64,000 nucleotides of DNA from Streptomyces sp. NBC_01197 (GTDB lineage: Bacteria; Actinomycetota; Actinomycetes; Streptomycetales; Streptomycetaceae): contig NZ_CP108569.1 in NCBI RefSeq assembly GCF_036010505.1, positions 6,583,501 to 6,647,500 of the forward strand. The letters are read 5' to 3'. Below the pieces are notes generated by a model. That model saw only the letters and a program-made list of their open reading frames with translations. It did no database searches and was not told the origin of the DNA. Every line of letters begins with the position of its first letter. The stretch's first letter is position 1. A program made the translations under genes and the position numbers. Positions 1 through 8,533 of this stretch are shown piece by piece.

Positions 1-621
1 AGGGACTTCGCCGACGCCACGGCTGTGAGCCTGTCCCTCTTCGGGACGAACTTCGCCCAGCTGGCACTTGGCGTCCTCGGCGTGCTGGTCGCCGCCGGGG
101 AGTACTCGACCGGGATGATCCGGTCCACCCTGGCCGCGGTCCCGCGCCGGCTGCCGGTTCTGTGGTCCAAGGCCGCCGTGTTCGGGGTGATCGCCCTCGT
201 ACTCAGCAGCGTCGGCGCCGTCGTCGTCTTCCTCTTCGGCAGCATTATCGTCTCGGGTACGCCCGCGGCGCTCTCCCTGTCGGACGCGGGTGTCGTGCGC
301 AGCCTCCTGGGAGCGGGCCTCTACCTCGGTCTGGTCGGTGTGCTCGGTGTCGCCCTGGGCGCGCTGCTGCGCTCGGTCGCCGGAGGTATCTCGGTTCTGG
401 TCGGCGCTCTGATGCTGGTGCCGGGACTGGTATCGCTGCTGCCCAGTTCCTGGCGGGACAACATCAGCCCCTACCTGCCGAGTAACGCGGGCGAATCGAT
501 CTTCGCGCTCCACAACACCGCCCCGGCGCTCTCGGCGGGCGCCGGTCTGGCGGTGTTCGCCGGGTGGACGGTGCTGGCCCTGGCGGCAGCCGCCTACCGG
601 CTCACGCGCACCGACGTCTGA
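1..621 (+). CDS. ABC-2 type transporter permease, C-terminal part
   Basis: The reading frame is already open at base 1, so the gene begins outside the window; a GTG at 25 is in frame but is probably internal. The visible 206 residues contain about five hydrophobic segments and end in AAYRLTRTDV, which is typical of ABC-2 exporter permeases. The motif GEYSTGMIRSTLAAVPRR near the start is a hallmark of this permease family in actinomycetes: it follows the second membrane segment and precedes a conserved basic loop. The protein would sit in the cytoplasmic membrane and pair with an ATPase encoded upstream, out of view. The two-component genes immediately downstream are a common neighbour and may control it. 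Substrate unknown. Confidence 0.8.
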   Translation, partial: RDFADATAVSLSLFGTNFAQLALGVLGVLVAAGEYSTGMIRSTLAAVPRRLPVLWSKAAVFGVIALVLSSVGAVVVFLFGSIIVSGTPAALSLSDAGVVRSLLGAGLYLGLVGVLGVALGALLRSVAGGISVLVGALMLVPGLVSLLPSSWRDNISPYLPSNAGESIFALHNTAPALSAGAGLAVFAGWTVLALAAAAYRLTRTDV

Positions 622-725
622 CCAGCGGCGAGCGGGACATACGCCCCGCCCGTACGTACCCGGATCCCGCCGGATGACTCCGCCTCCCCCTCGGCGGGGT
701 CACCCGGCGGGTCGCGGATGATGGG

Positions 726-2069
726 GTGGTGACACACATGGCGAACGAGGACCTCCTGTGGGAACACCCACTGGTGTCCCGGCTGATACGTGGCGGACGA
801 CGCCTGCGCCAGGACCACCGGAGCAGGCCGTGGCTGCTGAACACCGGGCTGGTCGTCCTCGTCCTGCTGTTCTTCGGCCTTCCTGACCTGCTGCACCGGG
901 GCGATCACGACGAACTCGTCCGGGTCACGGACTTCCCGGTGGTGGGCGCTGTCGCGCTGCAGCTGGGCCTGACACTGCCGCTGCTGTGGCGGCGCGGCAG
1001 GCCCGGTACCGTGTTCGCCGCCGTGATGACGGTCTTCCTGCTCCAGTGGTCGATGGATGTGTGGCTGCACATCGATATCGCTCTGTTCATCGCCCTCTAC
1101 GGCGTGGCGAGGCGGGGCGGGCTGCGCTACCTGCCGTGGGTCTGTGGTGTCACGGTGGCCGCAATGGTGCTGGTGGTTCTTCGGGTCTCCACCGTGGCGT
1201 CGCCTTTCGAGGCCATGTTCTTCCTGTGCAGCGCCGCCACCGCGGCGGTCGCCCTCGGCCTGGGCGTACGGATCGGCCAGGCACACCTGGGGGCGCTGCG
1301 GGAGCGCGCGGCCAGACTGGAACGCGAGCGGGAGCAGCAGAACAGACTGGCCGCCGCTGCCGAACGGGCCCGGGTGGCACGGGAGATGCACGACATCATC
1401 GGCCACAACCTGTCCGTGATCATCGGCCTCGCCGACGGCGGCTCCTACGCAGCCGACGTCGTACCCGAACGAAGCAAGGAAGCGCTCCAGCTGATCGCGG
1501 GGACCAGCCGGCAGGCGCTCGGCGAGCTGCGCCGGATGCTCGGCGTGCTCCGGGAGGAACCCGGGCCCCAGCCGCAGGGGCGGCCCGAACTCAGTCCGCA
1601 ACCCGGAATCGCCGACCTCGAAGCCCTGTGCGAACGGGTCCGCGTCGCCGGGCCCGAGGTGGCCTACCGCACCGCCGGTGGCCTGGACACCCTGAATGAG
1701 GGGGTGCAGCTGACGGTCTACAGAATCGCCCAGGAGTCGCTGACCAACGCTCTCAAGCACGCCGGACCGGACACCAGGACCTCCCTCACGGTGGCCGCTG
1801 AGGCCGGGGGGATCCGTATCCGGGTCGAGGACACGGGCCCGGCCGACGGCCGGACGGTTCCGGCCCGTCCGGGCACCGGACACACCGAGGCGGGGCGATC
1901 CTGGCCCAGCGGGCAGGGCATCGCCGGCATGGCCGAGCGTGCAGCCCTCTACGGCGGCACCGTCACGGCCGGGCCGAGGCCGGGCGGCGGCTGGGCGGTG
2001 GAAACCCGGCTGGACCTCGCTCCGCCTCCGGCCGTGCCTGCCGGCGCGCACCGGTCGGAGGCGTCATGA
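726..2069 (+). CDS. NarL-type sensor histidine kinase
   Basis: A membrane sensor kinase that would autophosphorylate and pass phosphate to the response regulator encoded next. About six hydrophobic segments occupy the first 190 residues, followed by a short charged linker. The HisKA_3 dimerisation motif REMHDIIGHNLSVI follows, with the phosphorylated His at about residue 222. The ATPase domain has an N-box (ESLTNALKHA) and G-boxes (EDTGPADG, GQGIAGMAERAALYGG). GTG at 726 gives 447 aa; ATG at 738 (MANEDLLWEH) is an equally good start. Its last four bases overlap the ATG of the regulator, so the two are translationally coupled. The permease upstream suggests a role in sensing something that the transporter exports, which is inference. 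Confidence 0.9.
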   Translation: MVTHMANEDLLWEHPLVSRLIRGGRRLRQDHRSRPWLLNTGLVVLVLLFFGLPDLLHRGDHDELVRVTDFPVVGAVALQLGLTLPLLWRRGRPGTVFAAVMTVFLLQWSMDVWLHIDIALFIALYGVARRGGLRYLPWVCGVTVAAMVLVVLRVSTVASPFEAMFFLCSAATAAVALGLGVRIGQAHLGALRERAARLEREREQQNRLAAAAERARVAREMHDIIGHNLSVIIGLADGGSYAADVVPERSKEALQLIAGTSRQALGELRRMLGVLREEPGPQPQGRPELSPQPGIADLEALCERVRVAGPEVAYRTAGGLDTLNEGVQLTVYRIAQESLTNALKHAGPDTRTSLTVAAEAGGIRIRVEDTGPADGRTVPARPGTGHTEAGRSWPSGQGIAGMAERAALYGGTVTAGPRPGGGWAVETRLDLAPPPAVPAGAHRSEAS

Positions 2070-2743
2070 CGACAGTGCTCATCGTCGACGACCAGCCCTT
2101 GCAGCGCTTCGGCTTCCGTATGCTCCTGGAGAGCACCCCCCACACCGAGGTCGTCGGCGAGGCGGCACACGGCGCGGAGGCTGTCCGGGCGACTGCCGAA
2201 CTACGGCCCGACGTCGTGCTGATGGACGTGCGGATGCCGGGCATCGACGGCATCGAAGCCACCCGCCGCATCGTGGCAGCCGGCGGCCGTTCCCGGATCC
2301 TGGTGCTGACCACCTTCGACCTGGACGAATACGCTCACGCGGCGCTGCGCGCCGGAGCAAGCGGCTTCCTCCTCAAGGACGCCCTGCCCGAGGAACTCCT
2401 CGCCGGCATTCGCGCGGTGGCCGGTGGAGACGCGGTCATCGCCCCCGCGCTCACCCGCAGACTCCTCGATGCCTACGCGCACCACCTGCCCGTCCGGGCC
2501 CCGGAGGAGGTACGAGCGGACGACACCCGGCTGAGCTCGCTGACCGAGCGGGAACACCAGATCCTGGTCGCTCTGGGACAGGGCTGGACCAATGGCGAGA
2601 TCGCGGAACGGCTGGTGCTCTCCGGGTCGACCGTGAAGACACATGTCGGCCGGGTGCTGGCGAAGATGGGCGCCAGGGACCGGGTGCAGGCGGTGATCCT
2701 GGCGTACGACCTCGGCCTGACCCGGCCGAACCGGCCGCGGTGA
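2066..2743 (+). CDS. LuxR/NarL-family response regulator
   Basis: A 225-residue cytoplasmic DNA-binding regulator and partner of the preceding kinase, with which it shares a 4-bp overlap. The receiver domain spans about residues 1-120, with acidic DD at 8-9, the phospho-acceptor Asp54 in VVLMDVRMPGIDG, a conserved Thr in VLTTFD and the switch Lys in FLLKDA. The C-terminal GerE helix-turn-helix (LTEREHQILVALGQG to STVKTHVGRVLAKMG) lies at about 160-215. Length and architecture are exactly those of the family. The likely target is the adjacent transporter operon, but no operator was identified. Confidence 0.93.
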   Translation: MTTVLIVDDQPLQRFGFRMLLESTPHTEVVGEAAHGAEAVRATAELRPDVVLMDVRMPGIDGIEATRRIVAAGGRSRILVLTTFDLDEYAHAALRAGASGFLLKDALPEELLAGIRAVAGGDAVIAPALTRRLLDAYAHHLPVRAPEEVRADDTRLSSLTEREHQILVALGQGWTNGEIAERLVLSGSTVKTHVGRVLAKMGARDRVQAVILAYDLGLTRPNRPR

Positions 2744-2867
2744 CGCGGGGACTCGTTCAGGGCCGTCGGCCGGAAGGGCCGCGCAGGCGGGGTCCCGTCG
2801 CTCCCGGGAGGTGCTGCGGGAGCGACGGAACACGTCGGCGAGTGGACCGACGTCGCTGGCCGGGCGG

Positions 2868-3704
2868 CTACTTCGCTACGACGGCGACCGGTGCGTCCCA
2901 GGCGTCCCGGTCGATGGTGAGGGTGCCCCCGGTGTGGGTCACCTTCTTGTTGACGGCGAACTGGTGGCCGCGGCGGTGCCCGGTGTACAGGGTCGAGGCG
3001 TACGGGAAGCCCTTGGTGGTGGAGTAGATGTCGTCGTAGCGCGCGTACCAGAGGATCTCCGGCAGGTCGGTGCGCGTCTTGGCGTTGGCGATGACGGCGG
3101 CGCTGGAGTTGCTGAACCCGTAGAAGCCGGACCAGTAACCCTTGGCCTTGACGGTCTTGTCGAAGGAACGGACGTAGGCGAGCACGGTGTTCACGCAGGA
3201 CGTGTTGGCCGGATCGAAGTACTCCATGTCCAGGTAGACCGGGCTGCCCGTCTTCATGCCGAGCCCCGCCTCCTTCGCCACGGCGTCGGCGGCGTCGGTG
3301 GCACCGAGCGAGGTGGCGTTGGTGGCGGTCATCTTCTCCGGGTTGTTGCTGGTCTGACACGGCGGCTGCGCGCCGACGTACAGCGGGATCAGCTTCCAGC
3401 CGGTGGCGCTCACGGACTTCACCCAGGAGGCGGTGAGCTGCGGCTGGGCACAGCCCCGGTTCTTCCCGCCGACATACACGGCAGCGCCGCGGTAGACGGA
3501 GGAGGTGTACCAGCCCTTCATCGCGGTCAGCGAGGGGGCGGTGCAGGTGTCGAAGGCGTGTCCGGTGAAGACCGCGGGCGCGGGCCGGGCGACGGCGGTG
3601 GCGTTCGCGGACTCCGCCGCGAAGGCGCCGCCGGCCAGGACGCTCATGCCTGCCAGGGACATGGCGATATAGCGCCGCTTTTTGGATATGCGGTGATTCG
3701 GCAC
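2868..3704 (-). CDS. Secreted DUF1906 (Rv2525c-like, glycoside-hydrolase-like) protein
   Basis: About 278 residues from GTG at 3704. That start is favoured because GAGG lies just upstream and the protein then opens with a basic n-region, a hydrophobic core (MSLAGMSVLAGGAFA) and an Ala-rich cleavage site. The frame stays open upstream but without signal-peptide character. After cleavage the protein has the DUF1906 TIM-barrel-like features: GFDTC-like HAFDTCTAPS, IPLYVGAQPPC, YLDMEYFD and GFYGFSNSSA. Homologues such as M. tuberculosis Rv2525c are Tat-exported and linked to cell-envelope homeostasis; activity on a glycan is suspected but not established. Five cysteines suggest disulphides outside the cell. 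It is monocistronic and convergent with the response regulator. Confidence 0.8.
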   Translation of the reverse strand: MPNHRISKKRRYIAMSLAGMSVLAGGAFAAESANATAVARPAPAVFTGHAFDTCTAPSLTAMKGWYTSSVYRGAAVYVGGKNRGCAQPQLTASWVKSVSATGWKLIPLYVGAQPPCQTSNNPEKMTATNATSLGATDAADAVAKEAGLGMKTGSPVYLDMEYFDPANTSCVNTVLAYVRSFDKTVKAKGYWSGFYGFSNSSAAVIANAKTRTDLPEILWYARYDDIYSTTKGFPYASTLYTGHRRGHQFAVNKKVTHTGGTLTIDRDAWDAPVAVVAK

Positions 3705-3899
3705 AGAGACCTCGACGGTTCTCGAAGGAGGAGGAACAAGAGAGCAGAGAAGTGGCCGGAGACGGGCACTCGGGCAGCCGTCTCGGCGGAGGAGCAGCAT
3801 CTCACGACGGTGATCAACTCGGGCAGGTTGTGGAGACGTTGTGCCGAGCTGTGATCGAAGCTTGACGTGCTCATTACCTCAGCGAGGCCGGGGCGTCCT

Positions 3900-5093
3900 T
3901 CACGGCGCCGTGTGGGCGTAGTACAGCGTGTACGCCCCATAGGTCACGGAGACCGCGGCAACGGTGGCGATGAGGACGACTGCGGTGCGCGGCCGGGCTT
4001 TCGTCAGGGCGAGTGCGGGGGGAAGCAGCAGAGGAAACGCGGGCAGCAGGAAGCGTGGCCGGGAGGCGTAGTACCCGGTGCCGCCGATCGCGATGACGAG
4101 GAGCACGAAGGAGTAGACGACCAGGGGCACCGGTGGCCGGTCCATGGTGAGCAGGACGAGCGCGGCCACGGCGGCGAGCAGGACGGCGGCGGCCATGTCG
4201 TAGGCCAGATGCGGGGCGGCGCCCCGGTCCGTGAAGAGCCGCCGGACGAAGTGGAACTCACTTGCTCCGAAGTCGAAGCGGGAGCCCCATTCCCGCTGGA
4301 TCCTGAAGTAGCCGAGCGGGCTGCCGGAGCGGTTGCCCACCCAGGCCGCGTAGCCGAGCCAGCCGAGCGGTGCGAGGGCCGCGCCGACCCAGATCCGCCA
4401 GTCACGCCGGGCATCTTCGCCCCGCCGGAGTGCGAGTCCTGCCGCGCAGAGAACCGCGACCACGACAGCGATGGCGTTGGGGCGTGCCAGCCCGGCGAGC
4501 AGGGCCAGAATTCCGGCCCACAGCCGGCGGCGGGTGAGGAGCGCGTACAGCGACCATGCGGCCAGCGCCGTCATCAGCGGCTCGCTGTAGGCCATCGTCT
4601 CCACGACGGCGTGCGGGAGCAGCCCCCACAGCAGGACGAGGAAGGTCCCGGTCCGGCGGCCGTGGAGACGCTCACCGACGGCGTAGATGCCCCAGGCGGC
4701 GGCCCCCGCGGAGAGCCAGGCCACGAGCAGTCCGGCAATCGTCAGGCTGATCGGAGCGAGTGTGGCGACTCCCCGCTCCAGACCGGGAAAGAGCGGGAAG
4801 AACGCCAGATCGCTGCGCGTCGTGCCGGGAAGCCTGCCGGGCACCACGGTGCCGTAGCCGTGCCGGGCGATGTGTGCGTACCACTTGCTGTCCCAGGAAT
4901 CGCCCAGCGCTGCCCATACCGGCCGGTGCGTCGTCAGGGCGACAGTGGCCGCCACGGCCAGGCCCGCCAGGCGTACCGCGGCGTACAGCGCCAGAGCCGG
5001 AGCGGCCCTGCGCAGTGCGCCACGCGCCCGGCGCGCCGGGCGGAGGGCGCGCTCGGTACGGGGAGGTGCGCTCACCAGAGGATCAGCAGGCAC
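3900..5093 (-). CDS. PIG-V-like integral membrane mannosyltransferase
   Basis: A polytopic membrane protein of about 397 residues with roughly nine hydrophobic segments. The N-terminal loop motif DSWDSKWYAHIARHGYG has the acidic/aromatic signature of GT-C lipid-linked glycosyltransferases. The downstream motif FFPLFPGLERG and the later MAYSEPLMTALAAWSLY match the PIG-V (GPI mannosyltransferase 2) family found in actinobacteria. Such enzymes take mannose from polyprenyl-phosphate-mannose outside the membrane. The Ppm synthase that makes this donor is encoded near 22.7 kb in the same window, though linkage is only inference. I chose GTG at 5093 because GGAGG precedes it by six bases; GTG at 5132 also keeps the frame open. 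Acceptor unknown. Confidence 0.72.
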   Translation of the reverse strand: MPADPLVSAPPRTERALRPARRARGALRRAAPALALYAAVRLAGLAVAATVALTTHRPVWAALGDSWDSKWYAHIARHGYGTVVPGRLPGTTRSDLAFFPLFPGLERGVATLAPISLTIAGLLVAWLSAGAAAWGIYAVGERLHGRRTGTFLVLLWGLLPHAVVETMAYSEPLMTALAAWSLYALLTRRRLWAGILALLAGLARPNAIAVVVAVLCAAGLALRRGEDARRDWRIWVGAALAPLGWLGYAAWVGNRSGSPLGYFRIQREWGSRFDFGASEFHFVRRLFTDRGAAPHLAYDMAAAVLLAAVAALVLLTMDRPPVPLVVYSFVLLVIAIGGTGYYASRPRFLLPAFPLLLPPALALTKARPRTAVVLIATVAAVSVTYGAYTLYYAHTAP

Positions 5094-5305
5094 CACGCAC
5101 CTCCGCTCCGCTGCCGGTGCGACGAGACGCACTGATTCCCGCTCGTCCTGGACCGGGACACCCCGCCTCCCGATGTTGCGCGGCGGGTGCCGCGGGCGCG
5201 AGCGGGGCAGGGCAGGCGGGTGGCGGCCCGGAGGGGCAGGAGTGCCGGATGGGACGGGGCGGCACTCAGGATGTGTTCAGGTTTCTGCTGGCACGGTCTG
5301 GCGTC

Positions 5306-6121
5306 ATGACATCCGATACGTACAGCAGGCCCGGCGCGGCTCGTGGCCACGGCCTGCGCTTGAACAAGGTTCCCGAGGTCACCGTCTACTTCTGGGCGAT
5401 CAAAGTGCTCTGCACGACGGTCGGCGAGACCGGGGCCGACTATCTCAATTCCCAGATGGGGCTGGGGCTGACCGGTACCTCGCTCGTCATGAGTGTGCTG
5501 CTGGTGGTGGCCCTGATCGTCCAGTTCCGCGCCACCGCCTACCGGCCGGGGATCTACTGGCTGGCCGTGGTGCTGATCAGTGTGGTCGGCACCCTGATCA
5601 GCGACAATCTGACCGACAACCTGGGAGTGCCGCTGCAGGACACCACCGCCGCGTTCGCCGCGGTGCTCGCGGTGGTGTTCGTCGCCTGGTACAGGGCCGA
5701 GCGGACGCTTTCCATCCACAACATCGACACGGTGAGCCGGGAGGTCTACTACTGGCTCGCCGTGCTCTTCACCTTCGCGCTGGGAACGGCCGCCGGTGAC
5801 CTCGTCGCCGAGCAGCTGTCCCTGGGCTACTGGGTGTCCGCGGTGCTGTTCGCGCTGGCCATCGCCGCGATCGGGGTGGCGCACTTCGCGATGGGCCTGA
5901 ACGCCGTCTGGAGCTTCTGGATCGCCTACGTGCTCACGCGCCCGCTGGGAGCGTCCATGGGCGACTACCTCTCGCAGCCGACCGGCGACGGCGGGCTCGG
6001 CCTGGGAACCACGGTGACCAGCGTGTTGTTCCTTGCGGTGATTCTGGCACTGGTCGTGTACCTGACCGTGGCGCGGCGGGACTCGACGGAGCGCCGGGAA
6101 CTCATCCAGCGGGCAGACTGA
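5306..6121 (+). CDS. COG4705-like integral membrane protein
   Basis: A 271-residue membrane protein with about eight hydrophobic segments arranged as two similar halves: TVYFWAIKVLCTTVGETGADYL in the first half is echoed by REVYYWLAVLFTFALGTAAGDL in the second. This internal duplication is typical of the COG4705 family (membrane-anchored, function unknown). Conserved acidic residues sit inside membrane segments (GETGADY, GTAAGDL, MGDYLSQP), which suggests ion or metal handling, an inference. ATG at 5306 is chosen because the region upstream, although open, lacks a plausible signal. It is convergent with the sensor-kinase gene: the two stop regions overlap by about 20 bp (6102-6121). Confidence 0.72.
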   Translation: MTSDTYSRPGAARGHGLRLNKVPEVTVYFWAIKVLCTTVGETGADYLNSQMGLGLTGTSLVMSVLLVVALIVQFRATAYRPGIYWLAVVLISVVGTLISDNLTDNLGVPLQDTTAAFAAVLAVVFVAWYRAERTLSIHNIDTVSREVYYWLAVLFTFALGTAAGDLVAEQLSLGYWVSAVLFALAIAAIGVAHFAMGLNAVWSFWIAYVLTRPLGASMGDYLSQPTGDGGLGLGTTVTSVLFLAVILALVVYLTVARRDSTERRELIQRAD

Positions 6122-7481
6122 CCACGAACCGGGCACCGGTGGCGTGCAGTTCGTCGTAACGCACATCGCCACCTGCGGAGCGGGCCAGGCGTCGCGCGAG
6201 CGACAGCCCCAGGCCCGCTCCGGTGTGCTCGTCGTCGGGGGCCGCGCGCCGGCCGGGGTGGAACAGGTACGGCACGAACGGCCCCGGCACGCCGGGCCCG
6301 TCGTCGGTGACATCGATCCGTACGCCACCCGGCAGGGGGGACACGTGCAGGCTGACACCCGAGTCGGCATGGCGCAGACCGTTGTCGAGGAGCGGGCCGA
6401 CGATGCGTTCGAGCAGCGCGGGGGAGACCCCGGCAGACAGTTCCGGGTCTCCGCCCACGACGGTGAGCCCTGGAGTCCGCGGGCCGCTCGGCCCGCTCGG
6501 GCCCTCGGCCAGTCGGTTCAGTACCGCCAGGACGACAGCGGTGCCGGGTTCGCTGCGAGCGCCGGCGCGCGCGTCGTCGAGCAGGGTCTCGCAGATCGCC
6601 CGCATGGACTGAGCGGCGTCCGCGACGGCCAGTTGGCCGGCCCGGGTTTCCTGCGCCGTACGGGGACGGGCCTGCAACCAGTCGAGTTCGGCGACGATCC
6701 TGGCCAGCGGATTGCGCAGCTCGTGCGACAGTTCCTTGGTCAGCTGCTGTTCGTGCCGCAGTACTGCCCGTATGCGGTCCAGGAGCGCGTCCAACGAGCC
6801 GCCCAGCTGGGTGAGTTCGGTCGGTCCCGCCCTGCCGCGGAAGCGTTCGTCGGAGTCGGCGGCGCTCCACCGGGTGGCCTGGTCCGTCATGGTGTGCACC
6901 GGGCGCAGGGCCCGCCCCACCGCCAGTCGGGTGAGGGCGTAGGTACAGGCCAGCATGGTGATGTCCAGTGCGATGGACGCGAGGAGCAGGGTGTCGGCGG
7001 AGCTGAGGTAGGGCGCGAGGTCCAGTGCGGTGACCACGACCGCGCGAGGCGCGGCGCCGTCGGTCGTCGGGACGGCTACGGCACACAGCCGGACCGCCCT
7101 GCCGGCATGCAGGGTCGTGCAGCCCTGCCCGCCGTGGCCGGCGAGGGCGTCGGCGGCGCGGGTGAGGGGGCGTGCGCCGGAGCTGTTCGGCGGATGTTCG
7201 AGCAGCAGCCCGCCCGCGTAGATCCACACGTTGTCGTCCAGCAGTGCGTCGTTCGGCGATTCCAGCACCCTTACGGAGCCGCCAACCGTGTCGACCGTCG
7301 TGGCGACAGCGGTGGCCCGGGTGCGCAGATGGTCGTCGGCCTGGTGCTGGAGCCGCTGCTGGGCGATCGTATTGAAGACGACAGTGAGAATCGCCATCAG
7401 CAACAGGGCGGTGGCCACCGCGACCAGGGAGAGCCGGCCACGCAGGGTGCGCGGCCACAACCAGGCCGGACAGGCCGTCAT
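6102..7481 (-). CDS. OmpR-type sensor histidine kinase
   Basis: A 459-residue membrane kinase. The first hydrophobic segment at about residues 14-38 and the second at about 165-190 flank an extracytoplasmic sensor loop with three cysteines. A HAMP linker (GRALRPVHTMTDQ) follows, then the H-box TKELSHELRNPLARI, an N-box-like region with PLLDNGLRHA, and G-boxes (VTDDGPGVPG, GAGLGLSLARRLA). The ATG overlaps the stop of the response regulator by four bases (ATGA), so the pair is translationally coupled with the regulator first. Adjacent glycosyltransferase and deacetylase genes suggest an envelope stimulus, which is inference. Confidence 0.9.
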   Translation of the reverse strand: MTACPAWLWPRTLRGRLSLVAVATALLLMAILTVVFNTIAQQRLQHQADDHLRTRATAVATTVDTVGGSVRVLESPNDALLDDNVWIYAGGLLLEHPPNSSGARPLTRAADALAGHGGQGCTTLHAGRAVRLCAVAVPTTDGAAPRAVVVTALDLAPYLSSADTLLLASIALDITMLACTYALTRLAVGRALRPVHTMTDQATRWSAADSDERFRGRAGPTELTQLGGSLDALLDRIRAVLRHEQQLTKELSHELRNPLARIVAELDWLQARPRTAQETRAGQLAVADAAQSMRAICETLLDDARAGARSEPGTAVVLAVLNRLAEGPSGPSGPRTPGLTVVGGDPELSAGVSPALLERIVGPLLDNGLRHADSGVSLHVSPLPGGVRIDVTDDGPGVPGPFVPYLFHPGRRAAPDDEHTGAGLGLSLARRLARSAGGDVRYDELHATGARFVVSLPAG

Positions 7482-8140
7482 GAGAGCCGGTGACCGACAC
7501 CGCGGGCGGTGCTGATCGTCAGCGCGCTGCCCGTGTCGCGGAGCTTCCGGCGGAGCCGGGTGAGGTACTGGTCCAGGCTGTTGTCGCTGACCTGGGAGCC
7601 CTCCGGCCAGCCTGCCCTGATCAGCTCGCGCCTGTGGACGATGGCCCCCGCCGATGCCATGAGTGCGGCGAGCAGCCGGAACTCGGTCGGCGTCAGCGCG
7701 GCCGAGGTGCCCCGGACCGCCATCGAGTGCCGGACGGCGTCCAGGACCAGGTCGCCCGTACTGGCGGGGGAGGGCGGCCCGGTGCGCTTGAGCGCGGCCC
7801 GCAGTCTGGCGGCGAGTTCCGCGAAATGGAACGGCTTGGGCAGATAGTCGTCGCCGCCTGCCGAGAAGCCGGTCAGCCGGTCGGTGAGCCGGTGATGGGC
7901 GGTCAGGAAGATGACGGGGGAGAGGAAGCCGTTCGCCCGCAGTGCCTGGCACACATCCCGTCCGTCGGCATCGGGCAGTCCTACGTCCAGCACCACCGCG
8001 TCGATGTCGGCTGTCGCCAGCCGCAGGGCGCTCGCGCCGTCGGGCGCGGGGACTGTCCCGAAGCCCTCGTCGCGCAGCCCGCGCCGCAGGACGTCCCGCA
8101 AGGCGTGATCGTCCTCGACGACCAGGATCCTCTGCTGCAC
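7478..8140 (-). CDS. OmpR/PhoB-family response regulator
   Basis: A 220-residue regulator from GTG at 8140, preceded by a good AAAGGAG ribosome binding site; longer in-frame starts add only Pro/Arg-rich residues. The receiver domain has the acidic pair at 10-11, phospho-acceptor Asp52 in VVLDVGLPDADG, the conserved Thr in VIFLTAHH and Lys in YLPKPFHF. The C-terminal winged helix (about 125-220) carries LTPTEFRLLAALMAS and SDNSLDQYLTRLRRKL, typical of PhoB-type DNA binding. It is coupled to the downstream kinase. Its promoter faces that of the glycosyltransferase across a 393-bp region with two BlaI-like palindromes, so both divergent units may share control. Confidence 0.93.
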   Translation of the reverse strand: MQQRILVVEDDHALRDVLRRGLRDEGFGTVPAPDGASALRLATADIDAVVLDVGLPDADGRDVCQALRANGFLSPVIFLTAHHRLTDRLTGFSAGGDDYLPKPFHFAELAARLRAALKRTGPPSPASTGDLVLDAVRHSMAVRGTSAALTPTEFRLLAALMASAGAIVHRRELIRAGWPEGSQVSDNSLDQYLTRLRRKLRDTGSALTISTARGVGHRLS

Positions 8141-8292
8141 GGCTCGGTCTCCTTTCTGCGGTTCCCGGTGGGGGCGGGGCCTCCGGGCAGCGGCTGAGGT
8201 GTGGGCCGGTGAGGGGGTGAGAGGCGTGTGGGGCGCCGGATTGTGCGGGAGGGGCGCGGGCCCGGACCGGAGTGGCCGCACCCCAGCCCAAT

Positions 8293-8310
8293 GTCTACGT
8301 GACTGTAGAC
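8293..8310. promoter_or_regulatory. BlaI/MecI-like operator 1
   Basis: A perfect dyad, GTCTAC-N6-GTAGAC. Its TCTAC/GTAGA half sites match the TAC(A/T)/TGTAGT-type palindromes bound by BlaI, MecI and CopY repressors. A BlaI-family gene lies 2.5 kb downstream (10770). The site is in the shared promoter region of the response regulator and the glycosyltransferase-deacetylase operon. Binding is inferred, not shown. Confidence 0.5.
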
Positions 8311-8374
8311 GATAGCGGGAGACGGATGCGGCCCACGTTGCGCGTGTATCTCCAGGCGGATGCGGTTCACCATA

Positions 8375-8393
8375 CTTCTACATCATGTAGTAG
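8375..8393. promoter_or_regulatory. BlaI/MecI-like operator 2
   Basis: The dyad CTACA-TCA-TGTAG (8378-8390) lies within a longer imperfect palindrome. It is the closest of the three sites to the classical BlaI/MecI operator. It sits about 140 bp upstream of the glycosyltransferase start and likely overlaps its promoter. Confidence 0.55.
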
Positions 8394-8533
8394 TTTCGGC
8401 GGCGCCCCCGGCTCCGGCCCGAGTAGGCAGGCGGTGCCGGGCGGCGCCGTACTCGCGCGCCTGAAATCGCAGCTCGCCGACCGGCGGAAGCAATTCCCGT
8501 TCGCGCCCTGACCAGCATGGAGGCTGATCGGCT

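Larger units (their letters stand above)
8141..8533. other. 393-bp divergent regulatory region
   Basis: No convincing gene is seen between the response-regulator start and the glycosyltransferase start. The stretch carries promoters for both directions and two dyad elements (8293-8310 and 8375-8393), described separately. The middle part is locally less GC-rich than the flanking genes. Confidence 0.6.
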